Below, one piece after another: positions 1 to 8,393 of a stretch of 64,000 nt of DNA. Origin of the DNA: Pseudomonas sp. CROZ-RG-20F-R04-15 (lineage in GTDB: Bacteria > Pseudomonadota > Gammaproteobacteria > Pseudomonadales > Pseudomonadaceae). How positions within the stretch are numbered: position 1 is the stretch's first letter; the number at the start of each line of letters is the position of its first letter. Where the stretch lies: positions 1-64,000 of the forward strand of contig NZ_JAKNQL010000011.1 in assembly GCF_022662375.1 (NCBI RefSeq), given 5' to 3'. The notes below the pieces were generated by a model. It was not told where the DNA came from, did no database searches, and worked only from the letters and a program-made list of their open reading frames with translations. The position numbers and the translations under genes are program-made.

Positions 1-34
1 TATGAGCCATCAAAATACGTGCCAACTTCAATTT

Positions 35-55
35 AAGCCTTATAAAACAAGGCTT
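35..55. other. AT-rich hairpin near left edge
   Basis: AAGCCTT and AAGGCTT form a perfect 7-bp stem around a 7-nt loop. A short T run follows on the plus strand, and an AT-rich stretch follows on the minus strand. It could be a weak terminator of a gene outside the window. I see no coding sequence in 1-399. Confidence 0.35.
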
Positions 56-106
56 TCAGTGAATCGACCGCGATCTTTAGCCATCGAGCCAAGGAAAATT
101 TGAAAG

Positions 107-235
107 AAGTGCGCAACTTCTTGCGCAGTGGTGTGCAAGAAGTTGCGCACTCGGCTGTAGCCCTTTAAATACATGGGCTTCAGAGGATTTAACAGTCGAA
201 AATCGAGCAGGCACTGCGCAACTTCTTGCGCACTT
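107..235. repeat. Cluster of three GCGCAA-N4-TTGCGC palindromic repeats
   Basis: Three copies of a near-identical 17-20 bp unit lie at 109-127, 131-150 (inverted) and 215-235. Each unit is itself a palindrome: GCGCAA, a four-base CTTC or GAAG spacer, then TTGCGC (copy 2 has one mismatch). The outer copies extend to GAAGTGCGCAA...TTGCGCAGTG in opposite orientation, so they bracket about 85 bp of AT-rich DNA. There is no ORF here that I would call. The structure resembles the end of a mobile element, a recombinase core site or a protein-binding array; the sequence does not say which. Confidence 0.7.
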
Positions 236-365
236 CAAAAAATGGAAGATTTCAAAACCCAATCACCCAAGTGTTGGTGGTAATGCGGATCTCCGCTCAC
301 CATCGCTCTTCCGGCTGTCAGATTTTTCCTGGTTCAAATTGACCAAAATGCCTCAAACCCGTTAA

Positions 366-381
366 CTGTATATTCGTACAG
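366..381 (+). promoter_or_regulatory. LexA (SOS) box upstream of umuD
   Basis: CTGTATATTCGTACAG fits the gammaproteobacterial LexA consensus CTG-N10-CAG, with an AT-rich core. It lies 18 bp before the umuD start codon, where repressor would cover the promoter. This predicts DNA-damage induction of umuD and of the broken umuC. Confidence 0.85.
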
Positions 382-399
382 TATCGGAAGTCGTGCGTC

Positions 400-825
400 A
401 TGAGCTTTTCAGTCCTAGGCCCCATCGCCGTGGGCGGTCGAAAACTGCCCCTTTGTCTCTCGAGTGTGCCTGCGGGATTTCCTTCGCCCGCAGCAGATCA
501 CATCGAAGCCCACATCTCGTTGGATGAGGTCCTGAACATCCGCGCACCGCATGTTTATCTTGTTTCTATTTCTGGAGACAGCATGCAGGGTGCAGGTATT
601 TTTGAGGGAGATCTCGCGATTGTGGATCGCTCTATTGAACCTGTTCACGGGAATATCGTGGTTGCCCTGTTGAACAACGATCCCGTGTGCAAACGACTGT
701 GTCTGCGCGGCAAGGAAATCATCTTGCTGTCTGAAAACCCGAAATTTCCCCCACGCTACGTCCTTGAAAGCGATGAGTTGACCATTTGGGGAGTCATTAC
801 CGGCAGCGTACGCAGCCATGTCTAA
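400..825 (+). CDS. umuD: UmuD-type SOS mutagenesis peptidase (S24 family)
   Basis: This 141-residue protein is the accessory subunit of DNA polymerase V and is activated by RecA-stimulated self-cleavage. The cleavage site should be Ala25-Gly26 in VPAGFPSP. The Ser-Lys dyad is Ser61 (SGDSMQG) and Lys98 (VCKRL), matching S60/K97 of E. coli UmuD within one position. Length is typical of the family (about 139). The start is the ATG 18 bp after the LexA box. It overlaps the umuC start by 8 bp. It resembles the rulA genes of plasmids and islands in pseudomonads as well as chromosomal umuD. The gene looks intact, but its partner does not, so mutagenic polymerase function is doubtful. Confidence 0.92.
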   Translation: MSFSVLGPIAVGGRKLPLCLSSVPAGFPSPAADHIEAHISLDEVLNIRAPHVYLVSISGDSMQGAGIFEGDLAIVDRSIEPVHGNIVVALLNNDPVCKRLCLRGKEIILLSENPKFPPRYVLESDELTIWGVITGSVRSHV

Positions 826-1725
826 CACCCCGCCTGTATTTGGCCTCATCGACTGCAACAGCTTTTTACGCTAGCTGTGAGCGTGTATTCCGTCCGGATT
901 TGGCCAGAGTACCGATAGTGGTTTTATCCAACAACGATGGTTGTGTGATCGCTCGATCCGCCGACGCTAAGCCTTTCGTGAAAATGGGTGAGCCGTACTT
1001 TCAAATCAAAGCGAAGCTTCGCCAGCACGGTATTGTTCCCTTCTCGTCCAACTATGCGCTCTATGGAGATATGAGCGAACGGGTCATGACCGTTATTGAG
1101 TCTCTGGTGCCCGCTGTGGAGGTTTACAGCATTGATGAAGCGTTCGCAGACCTCACCGGCATTAAGAATCTAGATGGACTCGGCCGTCAGATTCGTAACC
1201 AAGTTCTGCGCTCCACAGGTATTCCCGTTGGCGTCGGTATCGCACACACGAAAACCCTGTCCAAGCTGGCTAATCACACGGCCAAACGGTTGCAGGCACA
1301 AACGGGTGGTGTCGTGAACATTTGTGATTCCACCAAGCGGGATTGGGTACTGCGCAATACCGATGTATCAGAAGTATGGGGCGTCGGGCGACGAATGAAG
1401 CTTCACCTGGATGCGATGGGCATCAAAACCGCCATGGATCTCGCCAAAGCCGATCCTTGGACGTTGCGCAAAAACTTCAGCGTAGTGATCGAGAAAACTG
1501 CCCGTGAGTTGGCGGGGACACCCTGCTTGGAACTCGATGAACCAGATCCACCTAAACAGGAGATTTGCTGCAGTCGAATGTTCGGGCAACGACTGAAAGA
1601 GCTTCCACCGATAAAGGAAGCCGTCGCCACCTACACGCAAAGAGCTGCAGAAAAACTGAGGGCTCAGCAGTCACTGTGCAAAAAAATTCGAGTCAGCATT
1701 CGCACAGGCATGTTCAATCCAGAGG
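818..1725 (+). pseudogene. umuC: umuC (DNA polymerase V catalytic subunit), frameshifted and 3'-truncated
   Basis: The ATG at 818 opens a normal UmuC N-terminus (MSNTPPVFGLIDCNSF), but a T5 run at about 863-867, where four T are expected, shifts the frame and gives a stop within three codons. The rest (YASCERVF, SNNDGCVIARS, YSIDEAFADL with the catalytic Asp-Glu, then the thumb and little-finger regions) continues one frame over. A TTG at 786 could start that second frame, but it would replace the N-terminal metal-binding IDCN segment with unrelated residues. Homology ends near MFNPE at about 1724. About 120 residues normally found at the C-terminus are missing. The frame then runs into scrB sequence. 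A base-calling error in the T run cannot be excluded, but the 3' truncation is independent of it. Confidence 0.85.
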
Positions 1726-2201
1726 TGCTCACCGCGCTGCGAATGACGCAATTGCCAGGTACGCCGTGGTGGGGAGCGTCGGGAACCCGCTGGGTGCCGG
1801 AGGTAAACGGCGACATGCTGGAAATCCATGTGCATCTCGATCTGCTCGGCTGCACTGACGGCCATTTAGGAGTCGCCTTGCGCTGCAGCGACGATGGCCG
1901 TGAAGAAACCCTGCTCTATTACGATGCGTCACTGCAGCGCCTGGTGCTTGACCGCAGCCGCTCGGGTGCGCAAGTCACAGGCCAGCGCAGCGTCTCGATA
2001 GACCCGACACAAGAGCGACTCGAGCTGCGCGTGTTCCTCGATCGCTCATCCATCGAGGTGTTCGACGAAAACGGCCGTTTCAGCCTCAGCAGTCGCCTCT
2101 ATCCGCGTTCCGACAGTCTGGGCGTGAAGCTGCTGGCAAGCGGGAGTGGCGGACGCGTCTCGATTGCCAAGGCATGGCCGCTCGGTTCTGCATGGTCATG
2201 A
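1726..2201 (+). pseudogene. scrB: Remnant of GH32 sucrose hydrolase (C-terminal domain), fused in frame to umuC
   Basis: From about codon 340 of the umuC reading frame the protein is the beta-sandwich C-terminal domain of glycoside hydrolase family 32 (sucrose-6-phosphate hydrolase/invertase). The typical stretch LRVFLDRSSIEVF is followed by YPRSDSLGVKLLASG. The catalytic five-bladed propeller is absent. The clear GH32 similarity starts near EVNGDMLEI (about 1800). The 25 residues before it are harder to assign, so the junction is placed between about 1715 and 1735. The neighbouring LacI regulator fits a former sucrose locus. No hydrolase function can remain. The in-frame fusion is probably accidental. 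Confidence 0.85.
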
Positions 2202-2276
2202 GCGGCGTCATTCGGGTCGCGAGAAGCCCGGGCCCTGTGTCATGATTCGGCGTCAACCTGACCGGCCGCACTTCGC

Positions 2277-3270
2277 ATGACTTCAGTGAAAGACGTTGCA
2301 CAGCTGGCCGGCGTGTCCCTGATGACGGTGTCTCGAGCGCTCAATACTCCGGAAAAACTGAGCCCCGAAACCCTCCTACGGGTGCGTCGTGCCATTGATG
2401 AACTGCAATTCGTACCCAGCCTGTCAGCGCGCAAGATGCGCGGTGACAACCTCCAGTCGCGCACCATCGGTGTGTTCGCGCTGGACACTGCAACCACACC
2501 TTTCGCGGTCGAGCTGCTGCTGTCCATTGAGCAAACTGCGCAGCAAGCCGGCTGGAATGTCTTTATCCTCAACCTGCTCAGCAACCCGCCCACCGACCAG
2601 AACATTGACCTGATGCTGTCGCACCGTCCGGATGGATTGATCTTCAGCGCCATGGGGGTTCGTCACGTAAGCATTCCCGAGCGCTTGAAGAGCAAGCCTC
2701 TGGTGCTCGCCAATTGCCTGGCAGATGACAGCGGCCTCGTCAGCTATGTACCCGACGACGAAATGGGCCAGTATCGCGCCGTACACCACGCGTTGAGCCT
2801 CGGCTACAAGCGTCCTCTGTGTATCAATCTGCCGAAACAGAGTCTGGCATGGGGGGCTGCGACAAAAAGGCCTGCAGCGTGCCTGTCAGGCATTCGGGCT
2901 GGCGCCGGACACGCTCCTGCAATACGACCTTTCCGATCATGATGCCTACAGTGAAACAGCCGCCATCCTCGACCGGCATGTCATTGATGGTCGTCCCCAA
3001 TTCGATATTCTGATCTGTGGCAACGACCGTATCGCCTTTTGTGCCTATCAGCTGTTGTTGGGGCGTGGCCTGAAAATTCCCGACGATGTCGCCGTCCTCG
3101 GCTACGACAACATGATCGGCATTGCCGAGTTGTTCATCCCGCCGCTGACTACCGTGCAACTGCCGTACTACGAGATTGGGCGCCAAGCTGCACGGCATCT
3201 GATCGAGACCCTGGAGCTATCGGGAACCCAGCGAGTCGACTGTCCATTGGTGGTCAGGACATCACTGTAA
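2277..3270 (+). pseudogene. scrR: LacI-family sucrose regulator, frameshifted
   Basis: The first frame encodes a LacI helix-turn-helix (VKDVAQLAGVSLMTVSRALN) and half of the periplasmic-binding-type effector domain. At the G6 tract 2851-2856, where five G restore homology, the frame is lost and ends at 2942. The rest continues in another frame to 3270 and includes FDILICGNDRIAF and IPDDVAVLGYDNM, both typical of LacI C-termini. Correcting one G gives one continuous protein of about 330 residues, the family's normal length. Position next to the scrB fragment suggests it once controlled sucrose use. Either it is a pseudogene or the tract is miscalled. A decayed neighbour favours a real mutation. 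Confidence 0.85.
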
Positions 3271-3317
3271 GATTGGGTCAGCTCGCTGATAGCACGCTTT
3301 TGACTTGCCGAGTGGAA

Positions 3318-5717
3318 TCAGAAATCCACTGTCGCTGAAAGCAGATAGGTTCTCGGCGTCGATAACGTCAACCCCGGCTCGCTGTCATCCGAGGCCCCGG
3401 CCGAACTCCAATAACGCTTGTCCAGCACATTCTCGATATTGCCGCGCAAGGTGATGGTCTTGTCGTCAACCTTAAAGGCATAACGCGTACCCACATCGAA
3501 GCGCTCCCAAGAGTCGATCTCCTTCTCGTTGGACTGATCCAGATACTGCGAACTCGAATAGATGCCCCGTGTTGTCAGCGTCAAGCCCGGCACAGTCGGC
3601 ACGTCCCACTCTGCGCCCAGATTGACGTTGTATTTCGGCGTCGCCGGCGCGCGATTGCCGTCGAAGGTGCCGTTGGTGGTGTGAGTCAGCTCGCTGTCGA
3701 TGTACATCACGCCGCCGAGCAAGCGAAAGCCTTTGAGCGGTTCGCCGAACACACTCAGTTCCACGCCGTCGTTCTGTCGTTTGCCGTTCGGCCCGAAGAC
3801 ACGCGTCGTGGCGTTGGTTTCGTAGGCCGGTTGTTTGATCCTGAACACGGCAGCCGTCAACGCATACGAACCGGCGTCGTACTTGGCACCCACCTCGACC
3901 TGACGACTGATAAACGGCGGGAAGATTTCGTCTTCGTTGACTGACGTCGACGGCGCGATCTTGCCCTGGCTCAGGCCTTCCATGTAATTGGCGTACAGCG
4001 ACAATCGGTCCGTAACCTTGAACAGAATCCCGCCCGATGGCGAGACCTTTTCTTCGTCGTAAGCCGTGTCGCCTTTGACGTCATCGCTCCAGTCGTCGAC
4101 TTTCACTCGTTGCCAGCGCGCACCAAGGGTCAGCAGCAATCGATCGTCGAAAAAGCCCAGGGTGTCGGACAACGCCACGCCGCTGAAGCGGTTTTCCGTG
4201 TAGACCTTGGCGTCGTAGCGCGTCGGTGTGCCCGGCTTGGCGGTTTCCACCGGGTCGTACAAATTGCTTCGGCCTGCGGCATAACGTGCGCCGCCATTCT
4301 CGAAATCCATATAAAAGTAGCTGGCCGCCAAATTGACTTCGTGGCTCACAGGCCCGGTGTGGAACCAGTTGCGCACACCGGCCGTGGCGGTACGGACATT
4401 CTCGTCACGGGTGAAATCACGCGGTTGCACACTGAAGTCGCCAGCATCGTTGGTCACGGAAACCGCATGCCGGAGGAAGTCATGATTACTTTTTCGCGCA
4501 CCGACGCCGCCGTACACCATCACCGAATCACTGACGTCGAACTCAGCGTTGACGGTGCCGAAGGTGTCTTTGGTCCGCGCCTGGCTCCACGGTTGCGCGT
4601 AGTTATCGCGCACATCGTTGGCGTTGGGCACCTTGGCATTGGCCGCGACCTGCACGCGCTCCTGCGGCGCGTCGGTGTCGCGCTCGGTGTGGCCGATGTC
4701 GGTCGAAAGCCGTAGGCGCTCACCGCGAAAATCCAGGCCGAGTACGGCCATGTCACGGTCGACACTTTGATCATCCCATTCGGTATCACCGGACTGTTTG
4801 ACGCCGTTGAAACGCAGGCCGAACTGGTTGTCCTCACCGAAACGGCGCCCGACATCCACCGCACCACCGACCTGATTATTCGACGCGTAATTGGCCGTCA
4901 GCGAAGTGATCGGCTTATCGGTAGCGCGCTTGGGTACCACGTTGATCCCCCCGCCCACACTGCCTCTCGGCGAAATCCCGTTGATGAGTTGGCTCGGGCC
5001 TTTGAGGATGTCGACGCGATCGGCCATTTCCATGTCGATCGTGTAAGTCGGCAGCACCCCATAGAGACCGTTATAGGCCACGTCACTGTTGAACAGACTG
5101 AAACCACGGATGGTGAACTGCTCGTAGCGGCCACCGGCCGGGTTGGTCGCGCGCACCGACGGATCGCTGGCAATCAGATCGCCCAAGGTGCGCGCCTGCT
5201 GATTCTTCACCGCCTCGCTAGTGTAGGTAGTCATGCTCAACGGGGTTTCCATGAAGTCTTTCGACCCGAGCAAACCCTGTGAACCGCGACGCGCTACCTG
5301 CCCGCCGGCAAAGACATCGGCGCCTGTCGAATCACTGGCACCGAGGATCGAAGTCGGCGCCAGTTGCAGGCTGCCGGCCTCCGGTGCAGGCACCAGGGTG
5401 TAAGCCTGATCGCCCACCGGTTGCAGTTGCAAACCAGAGCCCAGCAACAACCGGGTAAACCCCTCCTCCACGCCAAACTCGCCGGACAAACCATTGCTGC
5501 TGCGCCCGCTGACCAGCGCCGGATCGACTGACAGATTGACCCCGGCCAACCCGGCAAAGCGCGTCAACGCCGCACTCAGACTCCCGCCGGGCACCTGATA
5601 ACTGCGCCGGGCGTCTTCGGCCCAGCTCGACTGGATCAACACCGGGCTGGCACTCAGGCTCAGCAGGAGGCTCAACTGCAACAACGGACGCAAACGACTT
5701 GGGAATACTGCGGGCAT
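3318..5717 (-). CDS. TonB-dependent siderophore receptor with N-terminal signalling domain
   Basis: This 799-residue outer-membrane receptor probably takes up a ferric siderophore. It has a signal peptide (about 1-34), a short STN/secretin-N signalling domain (about 40-90, starting SYQVPGG), a plug domain with FTIRGFSL, and a 22-strand beta-barrel that ends in the outer-membrane signature with C-terminal Phe (SATVDF). The STN domain and the upstream fecR-fecI genes indicate a transducer that signals substrate binding across the envelope. The start at 5717 puts the signal peptide at the N-terminus; the longer frame adds 52 residues that do not look like a leader. The ligand cannot be read from sequence; the class resembles FoxA/FiuA/FpvA-type receptors. 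Confidence 0.93.
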   Translation of the reverse strand: MPAVFPSRLRPLLQLSLLLSLSASPVLIQSSWAEDARRSYQVPGGSLSAALTRFAGLAGVNLSVDPALVSGRSSNGLSGEFGVEEGFTRLLLGSGLQLQPVGDQAYTLVPAPEAGSLQLAPTSILGASDSTGADVFAGGQVARRGSQGLLGSKDFMETPLSMTTYTSEAVKNQQARTLGDLIASDPSVRATNPAGGRYEQFTIRGFSLFNSDVAYNGLYGVLPTYTIDMEMADRVDILKGPSQLINGISPRGSVGGGINVVPKRATDKPITSLTANYASNNQVGGAVDVGRRFGEDNQFGLRFNGVKQSGDTEWDDQSVDRDMAVLGLDFRGERLRLSTDIGHTERDTDAPQERVQVAANAKVPNANDVRDNYAQPWSQARTKDTFGTVNAEFDVSDSVMVYGGVGARKSNHDFLRHAVSVTNDAGDFSVQPRDFTRDENVRTATAGVRNWFHTGPVSHEVNLAASYFYMDFENGGARYAAGRSNLYDPVETAKPGTPTRYDAKVYTENRFSGVALSDTLGFFDDRLLLTLGARWQRVKVDDWSDDVKGDTAYDEEKVSPSGGILFKVTDRLSLYANYMEGLSQGKIAPSTSVNEDEIFPPFISRQVEVGAKYDAGSYALTAAVFRIKQPAYETNATTRVFGPNGKRQNDGVELSVFGEPLKGFRLLGGVMYIDSELTHTTNGTFDGNRAPATPKYNVNLGAEWDVPTVPGLTLTTRGIYSSSQYLDQSNEKEIDSWERFDVGTRYAFKVDDKTITLRGNIENVLDKRYWSSAGASDDSEPGLTLSTPRTYLLSATVDF

Positions 5718-5784
5718 TGGAAGAAGCTCTCGATTTTGTTCACTTGCCTGGAATGACCAGCGAGGCAAAAAAAAGGGACAGGCT

Positions 5785-6735
5785 TCAGCCAACATTTTGC
5801 CGAGGCGCAAGAGAAACCCAGAACCGCGTACGGGTGTGGACTTCAATCGGCAGACTCGCCGCGAGCAGTGCAAGCACTTGATCGGTATTGTCGAGGCGGA
5901 AACTCCCGGTGATGCGCAACGCTTCCAGCGCCGGATCCCAGCGCAACAGCCCCGGACGATAGCGACTCAGTTCACGCAGGAAATCCCCCAGCGGTTGGTT
6001 CTGCGCCATCAACACACCGTCACGCCAGTCCGGCATTTTTTCGTCGAACAGCGCGATCGGTCCGGCGCCGGAAGCTTGCAGACTGACCTGTTGCCCGGCG
6101 TTCAAATTCAGCGCCGGCCCATGCAACGGCTGCAATTGCACCGAACCGCTGACCACCGATACGTGGCAATCACGCTCGTTGAGGCGCACACAGATTTCGC
6201 TGCGGCTGACGATGATCCGACCGTACGCAGCGTTGACCGTCAACGCCCTGCTGCCGGGGACGTTGAGCGCCATTTCGCCACGCACCAGGGTCAACTGATG
6301 GCTGGCCAGATCGACGTTTACCGCACTGGCGGTGTTCAGTTGCACCGTGCTGCCGTCGGCCAACCGTGTTCGGGTGTGCTCGCCAGTGCCGGTCTGTAAA
6401 TCGGCGCGCCAGACGTCGAGCGGCAACTGACGACTGATCAACCACGCCGTCGGTACCAACGCCGCCAGACCCAGCGCTCGTTTCAGTGCCGCACGCCGCG
6501 CCAGATCCGGGCGATCCAGCGTGGCCATGGCCAATTCTGTCGGCAGACTGGAAAAGCGCTGGCGCAGCAATTGAATCTTCTGCCAGGCGTTTTCATGACG
6601 ACTGTCGCTGCTGCGCCAATGCTGCAATTGCGCATGATCGTCATCGGAAGCATCACCGGATTCGAGTAACGCCAGCCATTGCGCAGCGGCACGTGCAACT
6701 TCGCGCGCGTCTGCGTCAGGCGCCATGCGCATCAT
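5785..6735 (-). CDS. fecR: FecR-family anti-sigma factor / sigma regulator
   Basis: This inner-membrane protein of about 316 residues couples the TonB receptor to its ECF sigma factor. The N-terminal cytoplasmic part has the DUF4880/FecR_N pattern (WLALLESGD, then HxxAWQKI). A weak membrane segment follows (LGLAALVPTAWLI), then the periplasmic FecR domain (LADGSTVQLNTASAV, LVRGEMALNV) and a C-terminal STN-interacting region. The start at 6735 overlaps the fecI stop as ATGA, the usual translational coupling; another ATG lies at 6726. It lies between fecI and the receptor gene on the same strand. Confidence 0.93.
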   Translation of the reverse strand: MMRMAPDADAREVARAAAQWLALLESGDASDDDHAQLQHWRSSDSRHENAWQKIQLLRQRFSSLPTELAMATLDRPDLARRAALKRALGLAALVPTAWLISRQLPLDVWRADLQTGTGEHTRTRLADGSTVQLNTASAVNVDLASHQLTLVRGEMALNVPGSRALTVNAAYGRIIVSRSEICVRLNERDCHVSVVSGSVQLQPLHGPALNLNAGQQVSLQASGAGPIALFDEKMPDWRDGVLMAQNQPLGDFLRELSRYRPGLLRWDPALEALRITGSFRLDNTDQVLALLAASLPIEVHTRTRFWVSLAPRQNVG

Positions 6736-7241
6736 AGATCCAACATCAAGCAATGCTCGTAAGCCATTGCCATGTAACGTTTTATGGTGCGATCGGAAAC
6801 CTGCAAGCGCTCGGCAATCTCGCGATAACCGAGGCCCTCAAGCTGACTCCACAAAAACGCCCGACGCACCGGTCGTGGCAAACCATCGAGTAATTCGTCG
6901 AGCGCTTGCAGGGTTTCCAGCAGCAGCCAACGCTGCTCGGGCGACGGCGCGCACTCCTCCGGCAATTGCGCCAGTGCTTCGAGGTAGGCTTTTTCCAGAC
7001 TGCGGCGGGTGTAGAAATTGCTCAGCAAGCGTTTGCCCACAGTCAGCAGATAAGCGCGCGGCTCGCGCATGTCGGCAATCGGCTGAGCGCTGCACAGCAC
7101 GCGCAAGAAGGTGTCCTGACTGAGGTCAGCCGCATCCCACGCGTTGCCCATGCGTCGGCGCAGCCAGGTTTCCAGCCAGCCGCGATGATCGCGATACAGT
7201 TCGTGCAGGTGCTGCGGCGAGGGCGTCGCTGCTTCAGTCAT
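6732..7241 (-). CDS. fecI: FecI-type ECF sigma factor
   Basis: This 169-residue sigma-70 family protein has region 2 (DAADLSQDTFLRVL, about 35-50) and region 4 (LGYREIAERLQVSDRTIKRYMAMA, about 135-158). These are the regions that bind core polymerase plus -10, and the -35 element, in iron-starvation ECF factors. It should direct transcription of the downstream receptor gene when the receptor is loaded. A Fur box lies 31 bp upstream. It overlaps fecR by 4 bp. Confidence 0.94.
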   Translation of the reverse strand: MTEAATPSPQHLHELYRDHRGWLETWLRRRMGNAWDAADLSQDTFLRVLCSAQPIADMREPRAYLLTVGKRLLSNFYTRRSLEKAYLEALAQLPEECAPSPEQRWLLLETLQALDELLDGLPRPVRRAFLWSQLEGLGYREIAERLQVSDRTIKRYMAMAYEHCLMLDL

Positions 7242-7271
7242 CTCAAGAGTCCCGGCGCGAAGTAAGAATTC

Positions 7272-7290
7272 AAATGAGACTGATTCTATT
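7272..7290 (-). promoter_or_regulatory. Fur box upstream of fecI
   Basis: AAATGAGACTGATTCTATT resembles the 19-bp Fur consensus (inverted hexamers around GATAATGATAATC). It lies 31-49 bp before the fecI start, so the signalling cascade should be repressed when iron is plentiful. Confidence 0.65.
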
Positions 7291-7331
7291 TAACTCGCTC
7301 GCCGACACAAAGCCTTTTTATCCCGCGCGTT

Positions 7332-8231
7332 TTATGAGCGCTTCAGCGTTTCACTCGGAAACTCCTTGAACAATGCCCGATAACTGCTTGAAAACCTTCC
7401 CAAATGCCAGAACGACCAGTGCATCGCCACCTCGGCCACCGTAGTTTCCGTGGGCCGTCGCTTGAGCAATTCGCGGTGTGCGCTGTTCAACCGGCGCAGG
7501 CGCAGCCAGTGACTTGGCGTCATCCCGGTATAGGCCTTGAATGCCTGCTGCAATTGCCGCAATGGCACCCCTGCCACCTGCGAAAGCTCAAGCAGATTGA
7601 CCGTGTCTTCCGGCGAATCCGCCGCCCACTCGCCTACCCGTTTCATGATCATCCGTTCTTCGCTACGTTTCTGTAACCCGCCGCGATCGAGGCTGGTATG
7701 AGCGTTGTCGAGAATGAACAAACAGTCTTCCAGCAGCTGCTGAGTCAGTGCATCTTTATCAAGCAGATCAACAGCTTGCGACACCTTCGTGAGAGTCGAG
7801 CTTAACCAGCGACTGAACAAGGCGTTCTGTCCGCAGTTGAGTTGGGTCATGAACAACCCTTCAAGTTTCGCCACATTCAAACCGTGCTGAAGGACGAATT
7901 GCGGGCCGAACACCACGGCGATTTCCTGGTAGTTCTCCGGAGTGATCCAGATGTTGCGGCTGTCTTCGTTGAGCAGGTACAGCGCGTTGTCGCTGCGATC
8001 AAAACAGAACGCCAAAGCACCCGACGGCGCGCTGAAATTCTGCTCGACCCGGGTGTTCATCTGCTCTTCGTAGACCTCGACGCCTTGCAGATCCAGATAG
8101 CGGATCTGCCCGGCGAAATGGCCCGGCGACATTTGTTGGTAATGCTGGACCCAGCCCGGTGTAACACGGACTTGTTCGGCGACATCGGCGGTGTTGAACG
8201 CTTGGACTTGTAGCGGATTGCACGTCGTCAT
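7332..8231 (-). CDS. AraC-family transcriptional regulator
   Basis: This 299-residue regulator has an N-terminal sensing region of about 190 residues and a C-terminal AraC DNA-binding domain with two helix-turn-helix units. The first is LLELSQVAGVPLRQLQQAF; the second, VAEVAMHWSFWHLGRFSSSYR, is followed by LFKEFPSETL. The start MTTCNPLQ at 8231 has an AAGG Shine-Dalgarno. A much longer open frame exists upstream but is antisense to pauA and is not real. It is divergent from a polyamine-catabolism operon with only 162 bp between, so it is the likely activator of that operon. Overall resemblance is to EutR/FeaR-like regulators of amine use. The effector is not known. Confidence 0.9.
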   Translation of the reverse strand: MTTCNPLQVQAFNTADVAEQVRVTPGWVQHYQQMSPGHFAGQIRYLDLQGVEVYEEQMNTRVEQNFSAPSGALAFCFDRSDNALYLLNEDSRNIWITPENYQEIAVVFGPQFVLQHGLNVAKLEGLFMTQLNCGQNALFSRWLSSTLTKVSQAVDLLDKDALTQQLLEDCLFILDNAHTSLDRGGLQKRSEERMIMKRVGEWAADSPEDTVNLLELSQVAGVPLRQLQQAFKAYTGMTPSHWLRLRRLNSAHRELLKRRPTETTVAEVAMHWSFWHLGRFSSSYRALFKEFPSETLKRS

Positions 8232-8251
8232 GGGGTGACCTTGCGCACTCT

Positions 8252-8269
8252 TTTGGTGCGCTTTGGTGC
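8252..8269. promoter_or_regulatory. Candidate AraC-type operator (two TTTGGTGC direct repeats)
   Basis: TTTGGTGC occurs at 8252-8259 and again at 8262-8269, exactly 10 bp apart, one helical turn, as usual for AraC half-sites. It overlaps an inverted repeat GCGCAC-N7-GTGCGC (8243-8261). It lies between the divergent regulator and pauA. That the regulator binds here is inferred from position and spacing. Confidence 0.5.
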
Positions 8270-8329
8270 TGCTTAAAGTGGATAGATGGAACTGCAAGGC
8301 TCGCCCAAGATAGTCGTCAACGCGCCACA

Positions 8330-8363
8330 GGGGAAGGGGCGGAAGATGAAACCCGCCCTCCCC
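8330..8363 (+). other. GC-rich leader hairpin before pauA
   Basis: GGGG, AAG, then GGGCGG pair with CCGCCC, T, CCCC around a 10-nt loop. It ends 30 bp before the pauA start and has no T run, so it is not a normal terminator. It may be an RNA leader structure affecting message stability or translation, or may have no function. Confidence 0.4.
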
Positions 8364-8393
8364 GGCGTCTATAAAACCAATAACGAGGTCTTT

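Noticed and set aside
786..820. TTG at 786 as the true umuC start, which would make the gene intact at its 5' end.
   Set aside because: It would drop the conserved FGLIDCNSF segment holding a catalytic Asp. The ATG at 818 in the other frame encodes it exactly.
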